The notes beneath the pieces were generated by a model. That model was not told the origin of the DNA and made no database searches. It saw nothing but the letters and a program-made list of their open reading frames with translations. 41,080 nucleotides of DNA, from NCBI GenBank assembly GCA_910583735.1, contig CAJTXS010000014.1, positions 1 to 41,080 of the forward strand. Reading direction: 5' to 3'. Made by a program: the position numbers and the translations under genes. Positions 17,320 through 26,398 of this stretch are shown here, piece by piece. Position 1 is the first letter of the stretch. Each line of letters opens with the position of its first letter. The DNA comes from an uncultured Christensenella sp. (GTDB lineage: Bacteria > Bacillota > Clostridia > Christensenellales > UBA3700).

Positions 17320-19674
17320 ATGAAAAAATTTCTCGACGGAATGGCGCGCGGCGTTGTCAGACATAAGTTTATAGTTTTGGCGGTGTTCGTGGTTATAACC
17401 ATAGCTTCTATAGTGAGCGTGTTTTTCGTCGATTTGAATTCCGATTTTTTCTCCTATCTTCCTAAGAACAGCGAGATGAAGAGAGGGCTTGACTTCCTCG
17501 AGACCACATTTAATATGTCCTCTACCATCATGCTCGGCGTTGACAAGGTGGAGCAGCCCGAAGAGCTGCAGTCCTATATCGACGAGATCAAGACATACGA
17601 GGGCGTTGTCGCCGACAATGTCATGTGGTGGGGTATGTTCGAGGCTTTCAAGGACATAGACGTGTCCAAGTCGCTGGACGAGGTACAAGAGCAGATTAAC
17701 AGCAGCAGCTCTATCAAGGTTAACGTCCGCAAGATGATGCAGGATATGGGGCTGGGCGAAGACCAGTTGCAGGACATGGTGGACTACATAAGCACCGACG
17801 AGTTCAAGGCTAATCTTCAGCCTATGTTCCACCCTGCGGATAATATGTACGTAATAGTCATTCAGCTCAACGTGCCGTGCGCGTCCGACGAGGCTATAGC
17901 CGTGCTTAATAATATAGAAAAGATGTTCGCGCCCACCGATTACGAGATAGAGACGGGCGGTATGACCGATGTCATGAACGCCATGTTCAACACCACTCTC
18001 GGCGAGATATGGAAGTATGTCATAATGGCGGTGCCCATCATGTTCATCATACTTTTCTTGACGACAGATTCGCTGGTGGACCCTTTCATATTCATGATTA
18101 CGCTCGGCGTGTCCATTGTGGTCAACATGGGCACCAATATTATATTTAACCTTACGGGCACAGGCGTGTCCGCCATTACATACGCGGCATCTGCGGTGCT
18201 ACAGCTCGGTCTTGCGATGGATTATACCATATTCCTTATGCACGCTTATGCGGAGGAGAGACAGAAGACGCTCAGCAACGCCGTCGCCATGGAGCGCGCC
18301 ATACCGCGTACGTTTTCTACTGTGGCGGCGTCCGCGCTAACTACCGCGGGCGGCTTCCTTGCAATGTTCTTTATGAAGTTCGAGCTGGGCGGAGATCTCG
18401 GTCTGGTACTTGCCAAGGGCGTAGTGCTGGCGCTGCTTACCGTAGTGTTCCTTCAGCCCTGCCTCATGCTGTTCACCACTAAGATAAGCGACAAGACGGC
18501 GCATCGCATAAGACTGCCTTCCTTTAAGAAGACGGGCAGCTTCTCTATAAGACACCGCAAGACGATAGTCGCTATCGCCATACTCTTGCTCGTGCCGGCA
18601 TTGATATTCGGCAACGGGCTGGACATATCGTATACTAAGTTTGTTGCGCCTATAGAGAATCCTACCGCCGTCGAGGCGACAGTGGGGCAGCTGAGCAATT
18701 CCGTCATAGTGATGGCGCCCGTGGATAAGGGCAGCGACGCCACGCAGCGCAAGTTTATAGACAAGATGAACGAGCTTATAGAGAGCAAGCAGGTCACCAC
18801 CGTGCTAAGCGCCTATACTATGATGCCCGAGGAGTATCACAACGTCATTAACGTGCTTGCGACCAACTCGTTGGTATCCTCTTTCATGCCCATGATGCCC
18901 GCCGATATGGGACTGGGCATGATGACATCGTACGCCGCCGACGGCTATGCGCTGTATATGGTGATGTTGACGGGCGGCGCGGAGAGCCCGGAGGCGGGAG
19001 CGGCGCTCAAGACTATCAAGGCGGCTGTAGAAGATTGCTTCGGCAAGACGGGCAGAGAGGTATACGTCACGGGTATGGAGCAGGCGGTGAGCGACCTTGC
19101 CGCGATTACGCCCACCGACTTTATGGTGGTCAGCATAGTGTCCGCGCTGCTTATACTTATAATATTGATCTTTACGCTGCGCTCGTTTAAGCTGTCCGTG
19201 CTCGTGGTTGCGGTAATCGAGCTGGGTATATTTATCAATCTCGCGCTTGTCAATCTCGTGGGCGGCAGTATTAACTTCATGTGCTATATCGTGCTGTCTG
19301 CCATTCAGCTGGGCGCTACCGTGGATTATGCTATACTCTTTACCGTCAAGTATAAGAGATATCTCGACTCCATGTCGGCTAAGGAAGCAGCGTACAAGGC
19401 GCTGAGCGAGTCGGGCGTGTCGGTCATTACGTCGGTAGCGATTATGGCAGGATGTTGCCTGTCGGTCACTTTCGTGTCCAGCAACGTTGTCATAGGCGAT
19501 TTGTGCATGATGATTGCGAGAGGTTCGCTCATCAGCGGATTGCTCGTGCTGCTGTTGCTCCCCGGGCTGCTTGTACTGTGCACGGGCAATCGCAGGGCGC
19601 GCAGACCACTCAAGATTAAGCTTCCTACGCATCGCAAGATCGATAAGGTGAAGGTCTCGGATAAGGTCGAGTGA
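17320..19674 (+). CDS. MMPL/RND-family exporter
   Basis: 784 residues with the duplicated RND layout. TM1 (about 17-37) is followed by an external domain (about 40-205), then a TM2-TM6 block (about 212-390). TM7 (about 417-435), a second external domain (to about 590) and a final TM block (about 595-765) complete it. Charged Asp residues in TM4-like QLGLAMDYTIFLMH and TM10-like QLGATVDYAILFTVK are the usual proton-relay positions of MMPL proteins. Such pumps export lipids or amphiphiles using the proton gradient; the substrate here is unknown. The gene starts exactly where its promoter predicts the transcript to begin. The next gene, 67 bases on, encodes a polytopic membrane protein and probably shares the transcript. 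Confidence 0.92.
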   Translation: MKKFLDGMARGVVRHKFIVLAVFVVITIASIVSVFFVDLNSDFFSYLPKNSEMKRGLDFLETTFNMSSTIMLGVDKVEQPEELQSYIDEIKTYEGVVADNVMWWGMFEAFKDIDVSKSLDEVQEQINSSSSIKVNVRKMMQDMGLGEDQLQDMVDYISTDEFKANLQPMFHPADNMYVIVIQLNVPCASDEAIAVLNNIEKMFAPTDYEIETGGMTDVMNAMFNTTLGEIWKYVIMAVPIMFIILFLTTDSLVDPFIFMITLGVSIVVNMGTNIIFNLTGTGVSAITYAASAVLQLGLAMDYTIFLMHAYAEERQKTLSNAVAMERAIPRTFSTVAASALTTAGGFLAMFFMKFELGGDLGLVLAKGVVLALLTVVFLQPCLMLFTTKISDKTAHRIRLPSFKKTGSFSIRHRKTIVAIAILLLVPALIFGNGLDISYTKFVAPIENPTAVEATVGQLSNSVIVMAPVDKGSDATQRKFIDKMNELIESKQVTTVLSAYTMMPEEYHNVINVLATNSLVSSFMPMMPADMGLGMMTSYAADGYALYMVMLTGGAESPEAGAALKTIKAAVEDCFGKTGREVYVTGMEQAVSDLAAITPTDFMVVSIVSALLILIILIFTLRSFKLSVLVVAVIELGIFINLALVNLVGGSINFMCYIVLSAIQLGATVDYAILFTVKYKRYLDSMSAKEAAYKALSESGVSVITSVAIMAGCCLSVTFVSSNVVIGDLCMMIARGSLISGLLVLLLLPGLLVLCTGNRRARRPLKIKLPTHRKIDKVKVSDKVE

Positions 19675-19741
19675 CGCGCCGATTGTAAATTATTTTGCGC
19701 AGTTAACTGTCGCGGCTTTTTGCGGCGATATATGGTGAGGA

Positions 19742-20653
19742 ATGTTTTTACGCGGAATTAAGAATTATTTTATTAATCTCAAGTATTTTTTCACGCCGCT
19801 CGGCGTGATATTTTTAGCAATAGTTATAGGGCTGTCCGTATTCATACCGGGAGTAATCGACTCTATCAAGACGCTTGCCGACGGGGTGAGTAAGCTCACT
19901 AGCGAAGTCAGCGTTGACTTTTCCGCGCTCGTTGACGAGATAGAGGGCGCGATAGGCGCGCTTAGCTGGGACGATCCCATAGGGAGCTTGGCTACGATAT
20001 TCGACAGCGAGTGGCTTAGCAACACCATACTTGCGGGCATTAATACGCTCGTGGGCGACAGCGGAGAGCTTGCGGCGCAGATAATCGAGCTGGTCGAGGT
20101 AAGCGTCGCGTCTATAATCGGAGCGGCAGTAGTGGCGATAGTATTTTTTGTGCTCGGGATTGTCGCGGGTTATTTCCTAACCAAGATACTTGTGCGCAGG
20201 TCGATGGCTCGCCGCACATTCTTCAAGTATCTTTTGATGTCATTTATCGACGCGCTAATAGCGCTCGCCCTCATCATGTTCAGCATGTGGATGTCTTCGC
20301 TGTGGAAGGGCGGAATATTTGTGTCGGCTGTGCTAAGCGTACTGATATTCGGGCTCATATCCCTCAGCGAGGCGTATATCGCTCACGGCTGGCGCAAGGT
20401 GGAGTATCGCGCGGTAGTCAACTTAAAGAATATCGCTTTGCTGCTGCTCACAGATATCGCTATACTCGTTATCAGCGGCTGTATAATCGCCGCGGTAGGC
20501 GCGATAGTCAACACCATTACAGAGCTGCTTGTCGCGCTTGCTCTCATACAGATAGCATTCCTCGTCATAGGTCTCAATGCCGAGGCGTATGTCAAGGGAC
20601 TTGCGGATGCCGCCGAGGCGCGGCGGTCGGAGCAGGCGGACGCGCAGAAATAA
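19742..20653 (+). CDS. Polytopic membrane protein of unknown function
   Basis: 303 residues. One N-terminal membrane helix (about 18-38) leads to an external stretch (about 39-115, Asp/Ser/Leu-rich amphipathic). About five further helices follow (near 120-145, 165-185, 190-212, 228-255 and 256-275). The C-terminal tail is charged and ends in an Ala/Glu/Arg-rich stretch. I recognise no family. The start is ATG 19742; the GGTGAGG before it is unusually close (1-2 bases), so initiation may be weak or coupled. It lies downstream of the MMPL exporter in the same orientation, with a terminator 30 bases after its stop, so it is the end of that transcription unit. Confidence 0.7.
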   Translation: MFLRGIKNYFINLKYFFTPLGVIFLAIVIGLSVFIPGVIDSIKTLADGVSKLTSEVSVDFSALVDEIEGAIGALSWDDPIGSLATIFDSEWLSNTILAGINTLVGDSGELAAQIIELVEVSVASIIGAAVVAIVFFVLGIVAGYFLTKILVRRSMARRTFFKYLLMSFIDALIALALIMFSMWMSSLWKGGIFVSAVLSVLIFGLISLSEAYIAHGWRKVEYRAVVNLKNIALLLLTDIAILVISGCIIAAVGAIVNTITELLVALALIQIAFLVIGLNAEAYVKGLADAAEARRSEQADAQK

Positions 20654-20682
20654 AAAATTAAGCGCCTGTAGCATTACCGTAG

Positions 20683-20703
20683 AGTTCCCATAGGGAATTT
20701 TTC
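20683..20703 (+). terminator. Intrinsic terminator of the MMPL operon
   Basis: AGTTCCC (20683-20689) pairs with GGGAATT (20693-20699, one G-U pair) over a 3-base loop, followed by TTTC after the paired Ts (run 20698-20702). Confidence 0.65.
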
Positions 20704-20717
20704 AACATAAGTATAGC

Positions 20718-20743
20718 GCGATAGCTATCGGTATGGACTGAAA
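20718..20743 (+). repeat. 26-nt motif, left copy, bracketing the sensor-ABC cassette
   Basis: A motif containing GCGATAGC, TATCG and TATGGACTGAAA. It recurs in inverted orientation at 26399-26425 with one mismatch and one extra base. No other copy was noticed in the window. Confidence 0.6.
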
Positions 20744-20778
20744 TAAAATTAACGGCAAAGCGATATTATTCACATAAA

Positions 20779-20811
20779 GCAAGGTTTTTACAATGAAAGC
20801 CTTGCCTTTTT
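20779..20811 (+). terminator. Second strong terminator before the response regulator gene
   Basis: GCAAGG (20779-20784) pairs with CCTTGC (20800-20805). The stem extends inward through TTTTTA/TGAAAG with G-U pairs to a 3-base loop. It is followed by CTTTTTTAAG. Confidence 0.75.
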
Positions 20812-20824
20812 TAAGCCACAACAA

Positions 20825-20871
20825 AAATTTAAGGAATTCTTAAAGATTTCCGCATCGCAAAATGGTATAAT
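20825..20871 (+). promoter_or_regulatory. Promoter and likely response-regulator boxes of the two-component genes
   Basis: AAATTTAAG (20825-20833) and TTAAAGA (20840-20846) form a tandem box. A perfect TATAAT follows at 20866-20871, 20 bases after the second box, and there is no good -35. The same box pair precedes the ABC genes at similar spacing, so it is probably the binding site of the encoded regulator. Confidence 0.6.
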
Positions 20872-20888
20872 TGATATATAGGTGCGCT

Positions 20889-21569
20889 ATGAAATATAAT
20901 TGCCTTATTATCGACGACGAAAAAGTACTTGCGGACAGCACGGCAGAATACTTTAATCTTTTTGGCATAAACACGGTTGCCGTTTACAGCGTGGAAGATT
21001 GTCGCAAGTTTTTCAAAGACAAGACAGCCGAACTCATACTGCTCGATATAAACTTGGGCGACGGAAACGGTTTTGAATTATGCAAGGAGTTACGGGAAAC
21101 AACGAATATTCCTATTCTATTCATTTCGGCGCGGACGAGCGATGACGACAAGATAGTTGCTCTCAATATCGGTGGCGACGATTACGTTCAAAAACCGTAT
21201 TCGCTCGGCGTTATTCTTGCCAAAGTAAAAGCCGTGTTAAAGCGGTACGGACAAGCCGCAACTTCTGAATATTCGGACGGAAATTTGACAGTCAACTTTG
21301 CCGCGAAGCAAGTTAATGTAAACGGCAGTACGGTAAAACTTACTACGCTTGAATTCAGATTGCTTACTTACCTTATAGAAAACAAAGGAAAAGTAATATC
21401 AAAGAAGGAACTGTTCGAGAAAGTATGGGAAGATAAATTTACGGGCGACGGAACGCTGAACGTGCATATCCGAAGATTACGTGAAGCCATTGAAAGTAAC
21501 CCGAACGAGCCGAAATACATTATTACGGTCTGGGGCGACGGTTACAAATTTACGGGAGCGGGCGAATGA
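20889..21569 (+). CDS. OmpR/PhoB-family response regulator
   Basis: 226 residues. The receiver domain (about 1-118) shows the acidic pair D9/D10, phospho-acceptor D53 in LLDINL, and the conserved Lys in QKPY. The C-terminal winged helix (about 130-226) has the family ends LTTLEFRLLTYL and VHIRRLREAIE. It is a DNA-binding transcription regulator activated by the kinase encoded next, whose ATG overlaps its stop (ATGA). The start is ATG 20889 with AGGTG 5 bases upstream; an in-frame TTG at 20871 lies in the -10 box and is rejected. Codon use (GAA, AAA, CTT) differs from the genes on either side. The boxes at its own promoter suggest autoregulation. Confidence 0.95.
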   Translation: MKYNCLIIDDEKVLADSTAEYFNLFGINTVAVYSVEDCRKFFKDKTAELILLDINLGDGNGFELCKELRETTNIPILFISARTSDDDKIVALNIGGDDYVQKPYSLGVILAKVKAVLKRYGQAATSEYSDGNLTVNFAAKQVNVNGSTVKLTTLEFRLLTYLIENKGKVISKKELFEKVWEDKFTGDGTLNVHIRRLREAIESNPNEPKYIITVWGDGYKFTGAGE

Positions 21570-22831
21570 AAAGGCAAGCTTTTTTAATCGGCGCGCTTAT
21601 CGTACTCATAGCCGAAATTATTACGCTTACCGTCTTTGCCGTGCAAACGCCCGACTTCTCACAAGATACGGTTGCCGTAAACGAAGTTATGCAATCGGTA
21701 ACGGAAGATTTTAATGCTTTGGAACAACATAAAAATATCACCGATCTCGATTACGTTGTTTTAGACGAAAACAGCAATCTTGTGTATAAAACAAAATCGG
21801 GACTTTCCGAAAGCGTGAACGCGGCAATCTCGCATAGGGATACGATACTTGATATTACAATTAACGATAGCGTAGTAGGCAAGGTCATTATTTATAACGA
21901 CGGGGCGCAAACGCTACAATCGCAAAAGCAAACGGCAATTATCGTTTTGTCGGTTGCAATCACCGTTCAAGGCGGAATCTTTATCGGGTACGCCGTATAT
22001 ATGAACTTTACGATTATAAGACCGTTCCGTAAACTTAAAGGTTTTGCCGAGCGGGTAGCGTGCGGTAATTTGGATATTCCGCTTGAAATGGATAGGCAAA
22101 ATCTTTTTGGCGCATTTACCGAGAGCTTTGATATTATGCGCTCGGAACTTAAAAAAGCACGCATTGCCGAAGCGCAGGCACAGCAAAGCAAAAATGAACT
22201 CGTTGCAAAACTTTCCCATGATATTAAAACGCCGGTTGCAAGCATTAAAGCCGTTTCCGAAGTCGGACTTGCCGTAACGGATAACGAGAAAGATAAAGCG
22301 AATTACACGCAGATAATAGGCAAAGCCGATCAGATTAATACGCTCGTTACAAATCTGTTCACGGCAACGCTTGAAGAATTACAGCAGCTTACCGTTACCC
22401 CCACGAGCATAGACAGCAAACAAGTGATAGCAATGCTTGAAAATGCGGATTATATGCACCGTGCGGCTGTTCCCGATATGCCCGAATGTTTGGTGTACGC
22501 CGACAGGTTACGGTTACAGCAGGTATTGGATAATATCTTTGCTAACTCATATAAGTATGCAAAGACTGACATTATCGTAACGGCGCAAAAAGCCGATAAC
22601 TATATCGTCATCGGTATAGAAGATTACGGCGGTGGAGTTCTGCCCGAAGAATTGCCCGTACTCAAAGAAAAATTCAAACGCGGAAGCAATGCGAGAAATA
22701 CCGAAGGCGCAGGCTTGGGGCTTTATATTTCCGACTACTTTATGAGAGAGATGCAGGGCGAATTGAATATAGAAAACGGCGAACACGGTTTGAAAGTAAC
22801 CGTTGTTCTCGCTTTAAGCGGAAAGATTTAA
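21566..22831 (+). CDS. Membrane sensor histidine kinase
   Basis: 421 residues. TM1 (about 7-28) and TM2 (about 115-140) flank a roughly 85-residue external sensing domain. A HAMP linker (about 140-195) is followed by a HisKA domain with the phospho-acceptor H218 in SHDIKTP. An ATPase domain has the N-box (DNIFANSYKYA), DYGGGV (G1) and GAGLGLYIS (G2). All catalytic motifs are intact. The partner is the preceding regulator, whose stop overlaps this start by 4 bases. The location before an ABC ATPase and an FtsX permease resembles peptide-sensing and detoxification modules. Its external loop is longer than in BceS-type kinases, so it may sense directly. Confidence 0.94.
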   Translation: MKRQAFLIGALIVLIAEIITLTVFAVQTPDFSQDTVAVNEVMQSVTEDFNALEQHKNITDLDYVVLDENSNLVYKTKSGLSESVNAAISHRDTILDITINDSVVGKVIIYNDGAQTLQSQKQTAIIVLSVAITVQGGIFIGYAVYMNFTIIRPFRKLKGFAERVACGNLDIPLEMDRQNLFGAFTESFDIMRSELKKARIAEAQAQQSKNELVAKLSHDIKTPVASIKAVSEVGLAVTDNEKDKANYTQIIGKADQINTLVTNLFTATLEELQQLTVTPTSIDSKQVIAMLENADYMHRAAVPDMPECLVYADRLRLQQVLDNIFANSYKYAKTDIIVTAQKADNYIVIGIEDYGGGVLPEELPVLKEKFKRGSNARNTEGAGLGLYISDYFMREMQGELNIENGEHGLKVTVVLALSGKI

Positions 22832-22834
22832 GAA

Positions 22835-22882
22835 AAATTTAAGAACTTATTAAAGACATTTAAGAATTAGAAACGGTACAAT
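22835..22882 (+). promoter_or_regulatory. Promoter and regulator boxes of the ABC transporter genes
   Basis: AAATTTAAG (22835-22843), TTAAAGA (22850-22856) and a third TTTAAG-type repeat (22858-22863) precede TACAAT at 22877-22882. No separate -35 is seen. The first two boxes match those at 20825-20846 in sequence and in distance to the -10. Confidence 0.6.
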
Positions 22883-22905
22883 AGGCGTGTTGAAAGGAGA
22901 TTTTT

Positions 22906-23667
22906 ATGCAACAGCAAATATTATTGAAAACCGAAAAATTGTGTAAGACTTTCTCTAACGGAGGTCAGCAACAGCATGTCCTTAAAAACATCGACTTGGA
23001 ACTATACAAGGGCGATTTTACCGTGATTATGGGTGCAAGCGGCGCAGGTAAATCCACGCTCTTATACGCCCTTTCGGGAATGGATACGCCTTCGCTCGGC
23101 AAAATTACGTTCGGTGATAAAGTTATATCCGATTTATCGCAAGATGGGCTTGCAGTATTTAGACGTGACCATTGCGGGTTTGTCTTCCAGCAAATATATT
23201 TGATTGACGGAATGAGCGTTATGGACAACGTGCTTTCCGCAGGACTGCTCATAAACAAAGATAAAAAGGCTGTCGTATCACGCGCCAAAGAATTGTTTGC
23301 GGCGGTTGATATATCCGAAGAAACGCAAAAGAAATTTCCTACGCAAATATCGGGCGGCGAAGCGCAGCGAGTGGGAATTGTCCGCGCACTTATAAACAGT
23401 CCCGAAATCCTGTTTGCAGACGAGCCTACGGGTGCGCTTAATTCAAAGACGGGACTTGACGTTCTCGATACTCTCACGAAATTCAACGAGCAGGGGCAAA
23501 GCGTGGTTATGGTGACGCACGATATGCGTTCCGCACGTCGCGGCAACCGCATTCTCTACTTGAAAGACGGCGTAATCTTGGGCGAATGTAATTTGGGAAA
23601 ATACTCTCACGGCGATACGGCAAGGCGTGAAAAACTTACCGCCTTTTTGAAAGATATGGGGTGGTGA
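22906..23667 (+). CDS. ABC transporter ATP-binding protein, MacB/LolD type
   Basis: 253 residues with a full ATPase set: Walker A GASGAGKST (K49), Q-loop FVFQQIYLIDG, signature SGGEAQRV, Walker B ILFADEPTGAL and H-switch VTHD. The sequence type (small, with LYALSGMDTPSLG) belongs to the MacB/LolD/BceA group that powers FtsX-like permeases; the partner follows 1 base later. AAAGGAGA at 22893-22900, 5 bases before ATG, is a strong ribosome-binding site. Likely role: moving or releasing peptides or lipoproteins at the membrane, or defence against cell-wall antibiotics. The substrate cannot be read from sequence. Confidence 0.95.
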   Translation: MQQQILLKTEKLCKTFSNGGQQQHVLKNIDLELYKGDFTVIMGASGAGKSTLLYALSGMDTPSLGKITFGDKVISDLSQDGLAVFRRDHCGFVFQQIYLIDGMSVMDNVLSAGLLINKDKKAVVSRAKELFAAVDISEETQKKFPTQISGGEAQRVGIVRALINSPEILFADEPTGALNSKTGLDVLDTLTKFNEQGQSVVMVTHDMRSARRGNRILYLKDGVILGECNLGKYSHGDTARREKLTAFLKDMGW

Positions 23668-23668
23668 A

Positions 23669-26011
23669 ATGGGAAAGTTGTTTCTTATAGCGCGCTCCAA
23701 TATGCGCAAAGCCAAAGGGCAGACAGTTGCAATCGTAGCGCTGATTTTGCTTGCGGCTATGCTCTTAAACCTATGGCTTATGTTGTCTATGGACTATAAA
23801 GCCAACTTCGACAGATACCACGACAAGCTCAACGCCGAACACGTTACTCTTGCGGTAGACGATGCCGACGGGATTGTTTATGAATTTTTATCGCAGACGC
23901 TACCAGATGACACGGAAGTCAAAGAATACTGTTTGGATAGCTGTATGCTTATGATTTGTACGTTCCCCTATAACGGCGGAACGATGAACATCGATGTTGC
24001 TTTTATGGATAAACAAACGGCTTTATCGCGCACAATAGGAAAACCTGAAATCGTTGAAGACAGCGATTTAACAAGCGGAATTTATTTACCTATGCTTTAT
24101 AAGTCGGCGGATTGTTCAGTAGGTAAAACGATTGAAATATCTATCGGCAGTCATTCCGTAACCTACACGATATGCGGCTTCTTCAACAGTGTAATGTTGG
24201 GTTCGCATAACTGCGCTTTAATGCAAACCATACTTACGGCAGACAAATACGCCGAGCTTGAAAATTTGAATTACGCACCACAGGCAACTTTGTGTTCGGT
24301 ACGTTTGAATGATATATCGAACAATCTCAATTATAGAGCAACATTAAAATCAACCGTTTCGGAGCATTTTCCTAATACTCGTATGATAGGTAGCTGTTAT
24401 GACGTGGTTTTGCAAGCAAGATACATTTCGCAAATGATTTGTTCGGGAATAATAAGCGTGATGGCTTTTATTGTGCTATTAATTGCGCTTGTTGTAATCA
24501 TATCGAATATTATCAATTATATTCAGGTCAACGTTAAAAATCTCGGTGCGTTCAAAGCCACAGGTTATACTTCAAGACAACTTGTTTGCTCGCTTTTATT
24601 ACAGTTTTTGGGATTGACTGTCATTGCGGCAGTCGTAGGCATAGTTCTATCGTATGCAATTTTTCCTGCGATAAATACGATGATGATAGCGCAGACGGGA
24701 ATACCGTATGCAATTCACTTTTTACCGTTGCCCGTTATAATCTCACTTATAATATTGGGAGGTACGGTTGCTCTCTCCGTTTGGCTTTCCGCCCGTAGGA
24801 TAAAAAAGATAGAGCCTATCGTTGCATTGCGCTCAGGCGTGCGAACACACAATTTTAAGAAAAACCGCGTTTCGCTTGAAAAAACGAGAGCCCCTTTAAA
24901 TTTTGCGCTTGCGCTCAAAACTACGCTCTCGGGCGTTAAACATAATATAACGGTTTGTATAACAATGCTCGTTCTCTCGCTCGTGGTTGTGTTTTCGGGA
25001 CTTATGACTGAAAACATAATTGTCGATATGACGCCGTTTCTTAATTTAATCGTCGGAGAAACGGCAGATAGCGCAATTAACGTACAAACGGAAGTTGAGG
25101 ACAATTTTCTTGAAATATTGAATTCTGACAGCCGCACGGAAAAGGTATATTTGTATAATTCTTTGAACGTATCGCACGTCGGCGGAGTGGAGCTTATGGC
25201 AACGCTTTGCGACGATTTTTCAAAAGTAAATAATCAAAGCGTGGTATTCAAAGGTAGGTTTCCCAAATTTGATAACGAAATTGCAATCGCCGCAAAATAC
25301 GCAAAAGAGAAAGGATTTGCAATCGGCAATGAAATAGAAATAACGGCGAACGGCAAAACCGAAAAATATCTTATAAGCGGTTTTACGCAAATTACAAACA
25401 ATCTCGGCAGGGATTGCCTTTTGACAAGACAGGGTTACGAGCGATTGGGAGCGCTGCAGAGCGTTACTTATTATATCAAGCTCGCGGAAGGTACGGATAT
25501 AGACGCTTTCAACGAAGAAATGAAAGGGAATTTTGAGGGTAATGTTAATACCGTTATAAATGTCAATGCGACGCTTGACGCTATGGCGGGCGTTTATGTT
25601 TCGCTTATAATGATAATTGTAATAGCAATTCTTATTCTTTCGGCGGTAATAATTACATTTGTTTTGTATCTGCTTGTCCGCACGATGCTGAACAACAAAA
25701 AGCGAGACTACGGAATACTCAAATCGCTTGGATTTACAACGAAGCAACTCATTTTGCAGACTGCGCTTTCGTTTATGCCTGCTATTATTATTTCAACCGT
25801 AATAGGAGTTATTATAAGTTGTCTTACCATTAATCCGCTTTTGTCGCTGTTTTTCAGTTCGCTCGGCATTGTAAAGTGTACGTTTGATATTCCTATCGTG
25901 TTTGCTACGATTGCAGGAATCGCGCTAATACTTCTATCGTTTGGCATAGCATGTTTATTATCGCTTAAAATCAAAAAGATAGCACCCCGCAACTTGCTTG
26001 TCGGTGAATAA
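23669..26011 (+). CDS. ABC transporter permease with two FtsX-like domains
   Basis: 780 residues. TM1 (about 17-40) is followed by an external domain (about 45-255) and a first FtsX block of three helices (about 260-385). A second half follows with a helix near 428-448, an external domain (about 450-640) and a final three-helix FtsX block (about 645-770). This duplicated MacB/FtsX plan fits transporters that couple ATP hydrolysis to movements of external domains rather than substrate passage. It begins 1 base after the ATPase stop, with GGGGTGG in the overlap region serving as ribosome-binding site. Codon use is AT-richer than in neighbouring operons, as in the other three cassette genes. Confidence 0.93.
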   Translation: MGKLFLIARSNMRKAKGQTVAIVALILLAAMLLNLWLMLSMDYKANFDRYHDKLNAEHVTLAVDDADGIVYEFLSQTLPDDTEVKEYCLDSCMLMICTFPYNGGTMNIDVAFMDKQTALSRTIGKPEIVEDSDLTSGIYLPMLYKSADCSVGKTIEISIGSHSVTYTICGFFNSVMLGSHNCALMQTILTADKYAELENLNYAPQATLCSVRLNDISNNLNYRATLKSTVSEHFPNTRMIGSCYDVVLQARYISQMICSGIISVMAFIVLLIALVVIISNIINYIQVNVKNLGAFKATGYTSRQLVCSLLLQFLGLTVIAAVVGIVLSYAIFPAINTMMIAQTGIPYAIHFLPLPVIISLIILGGTVALSVWLSARRIKKIEPIVALRSGVRTHNFKKNRVSLEKTRAPLNFALALKTTLSGVKHNITVCITMLVLSLVVVFSGLMTENIIVDMTPFLNLIVGETADSAINVQTEVEDNFLEILNSDSRTEKVYLYNSLNVSHVGGVELMATLCDDFSKVNNQSVVFKGRFPKFDNEIAIAAKYAKEKGFAIGNEIEITANGKTEKYLISGFTQITNNLGRDCLLTRQGYERLGALQSVTYYIKLAEGTDIDAFNEEMKGNFEGNVNTVINVNATLDAMAGVYVSLIMIIVIAILILSAVIITFVLYLLVRTMLNNKKRDYGILKSLGFTTKQLILQTALSFMPAIIISTVIGVIISCLTINPLLSLFFSSLGIVKCTFDIPIVFATIAGIALILLSFGIACLLSLKIKKIAPRNLLVGE

Positions 26012-26060
26012 GGAATGTTTTTATAGTGATTTTTTATTTGACAAAACTTCCTATTAAAAA

Positions 26061-26094
26061 TGGTTTAACCGCCCGTTTATGGGCGGTTAAACCA
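26061..26094 (-). terminator. Long perfect hairpin, terminator-like on the minus strand
   Basis: A 14-bp perfect stem (26061-26074 with 26081-26094) and 6-base loop. The minus-strand continuation is TTTTTAATAG, while the plus-strand continuation lacks a T run. It may still stop transcription after the permease gene. The half-site GGGCGGTTAAACC occurs again at 26213-26225. Confidence 0.5.
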
Positions 26095-26139
26095 TTGCGG
26101 TGAACACAAGCTTATGATATACTGCTGTCTATCACAAGG

Positions 26140-26266
26140 CGAGTTGTTGTAGCGTATCATTCGGGGTAGGAGTTCCGCTATGAGCTATTGCTCATAGAAC
26201 GCGGAAGGATATGGGCGGTTAAACCGCCTTTGCCTTACTTACGGATAAAGCGTAAGTCTTTTAATT
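26140..26266 (+). ncRNA. Possible small structured RNA ending in an intrinsic terminator
   Basis: A bulged hairpin (TTCCGC/GCGGAA outside, CTATGAGC-tatt-GCTCATAG inside) at about 26173-26205. It is followed by a near-palindrome GGCGGTT-a-AACCGCC at 26214-26228. Next comes ACTTACG (26237-26243) pairing with CGTAAGT (26251-26257), then CTTTTAATT. No ORF spans this. The 5' end is a guess. It could instead be a worn end of an IS200/IS605-type element. Confidence 0.35.
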
Positions 26267-26398
26267 GTGCGCAAAATAATCTTCGGAGCCGCGCCGAAAA
26301 GAATAAGACTAACGATGAGATATGCAAATCTTTTATAAAGTCGATATAGACGCGACAGTATAGACGCATAATAGTAAAAAAGCGCGATAGCCTATTCG

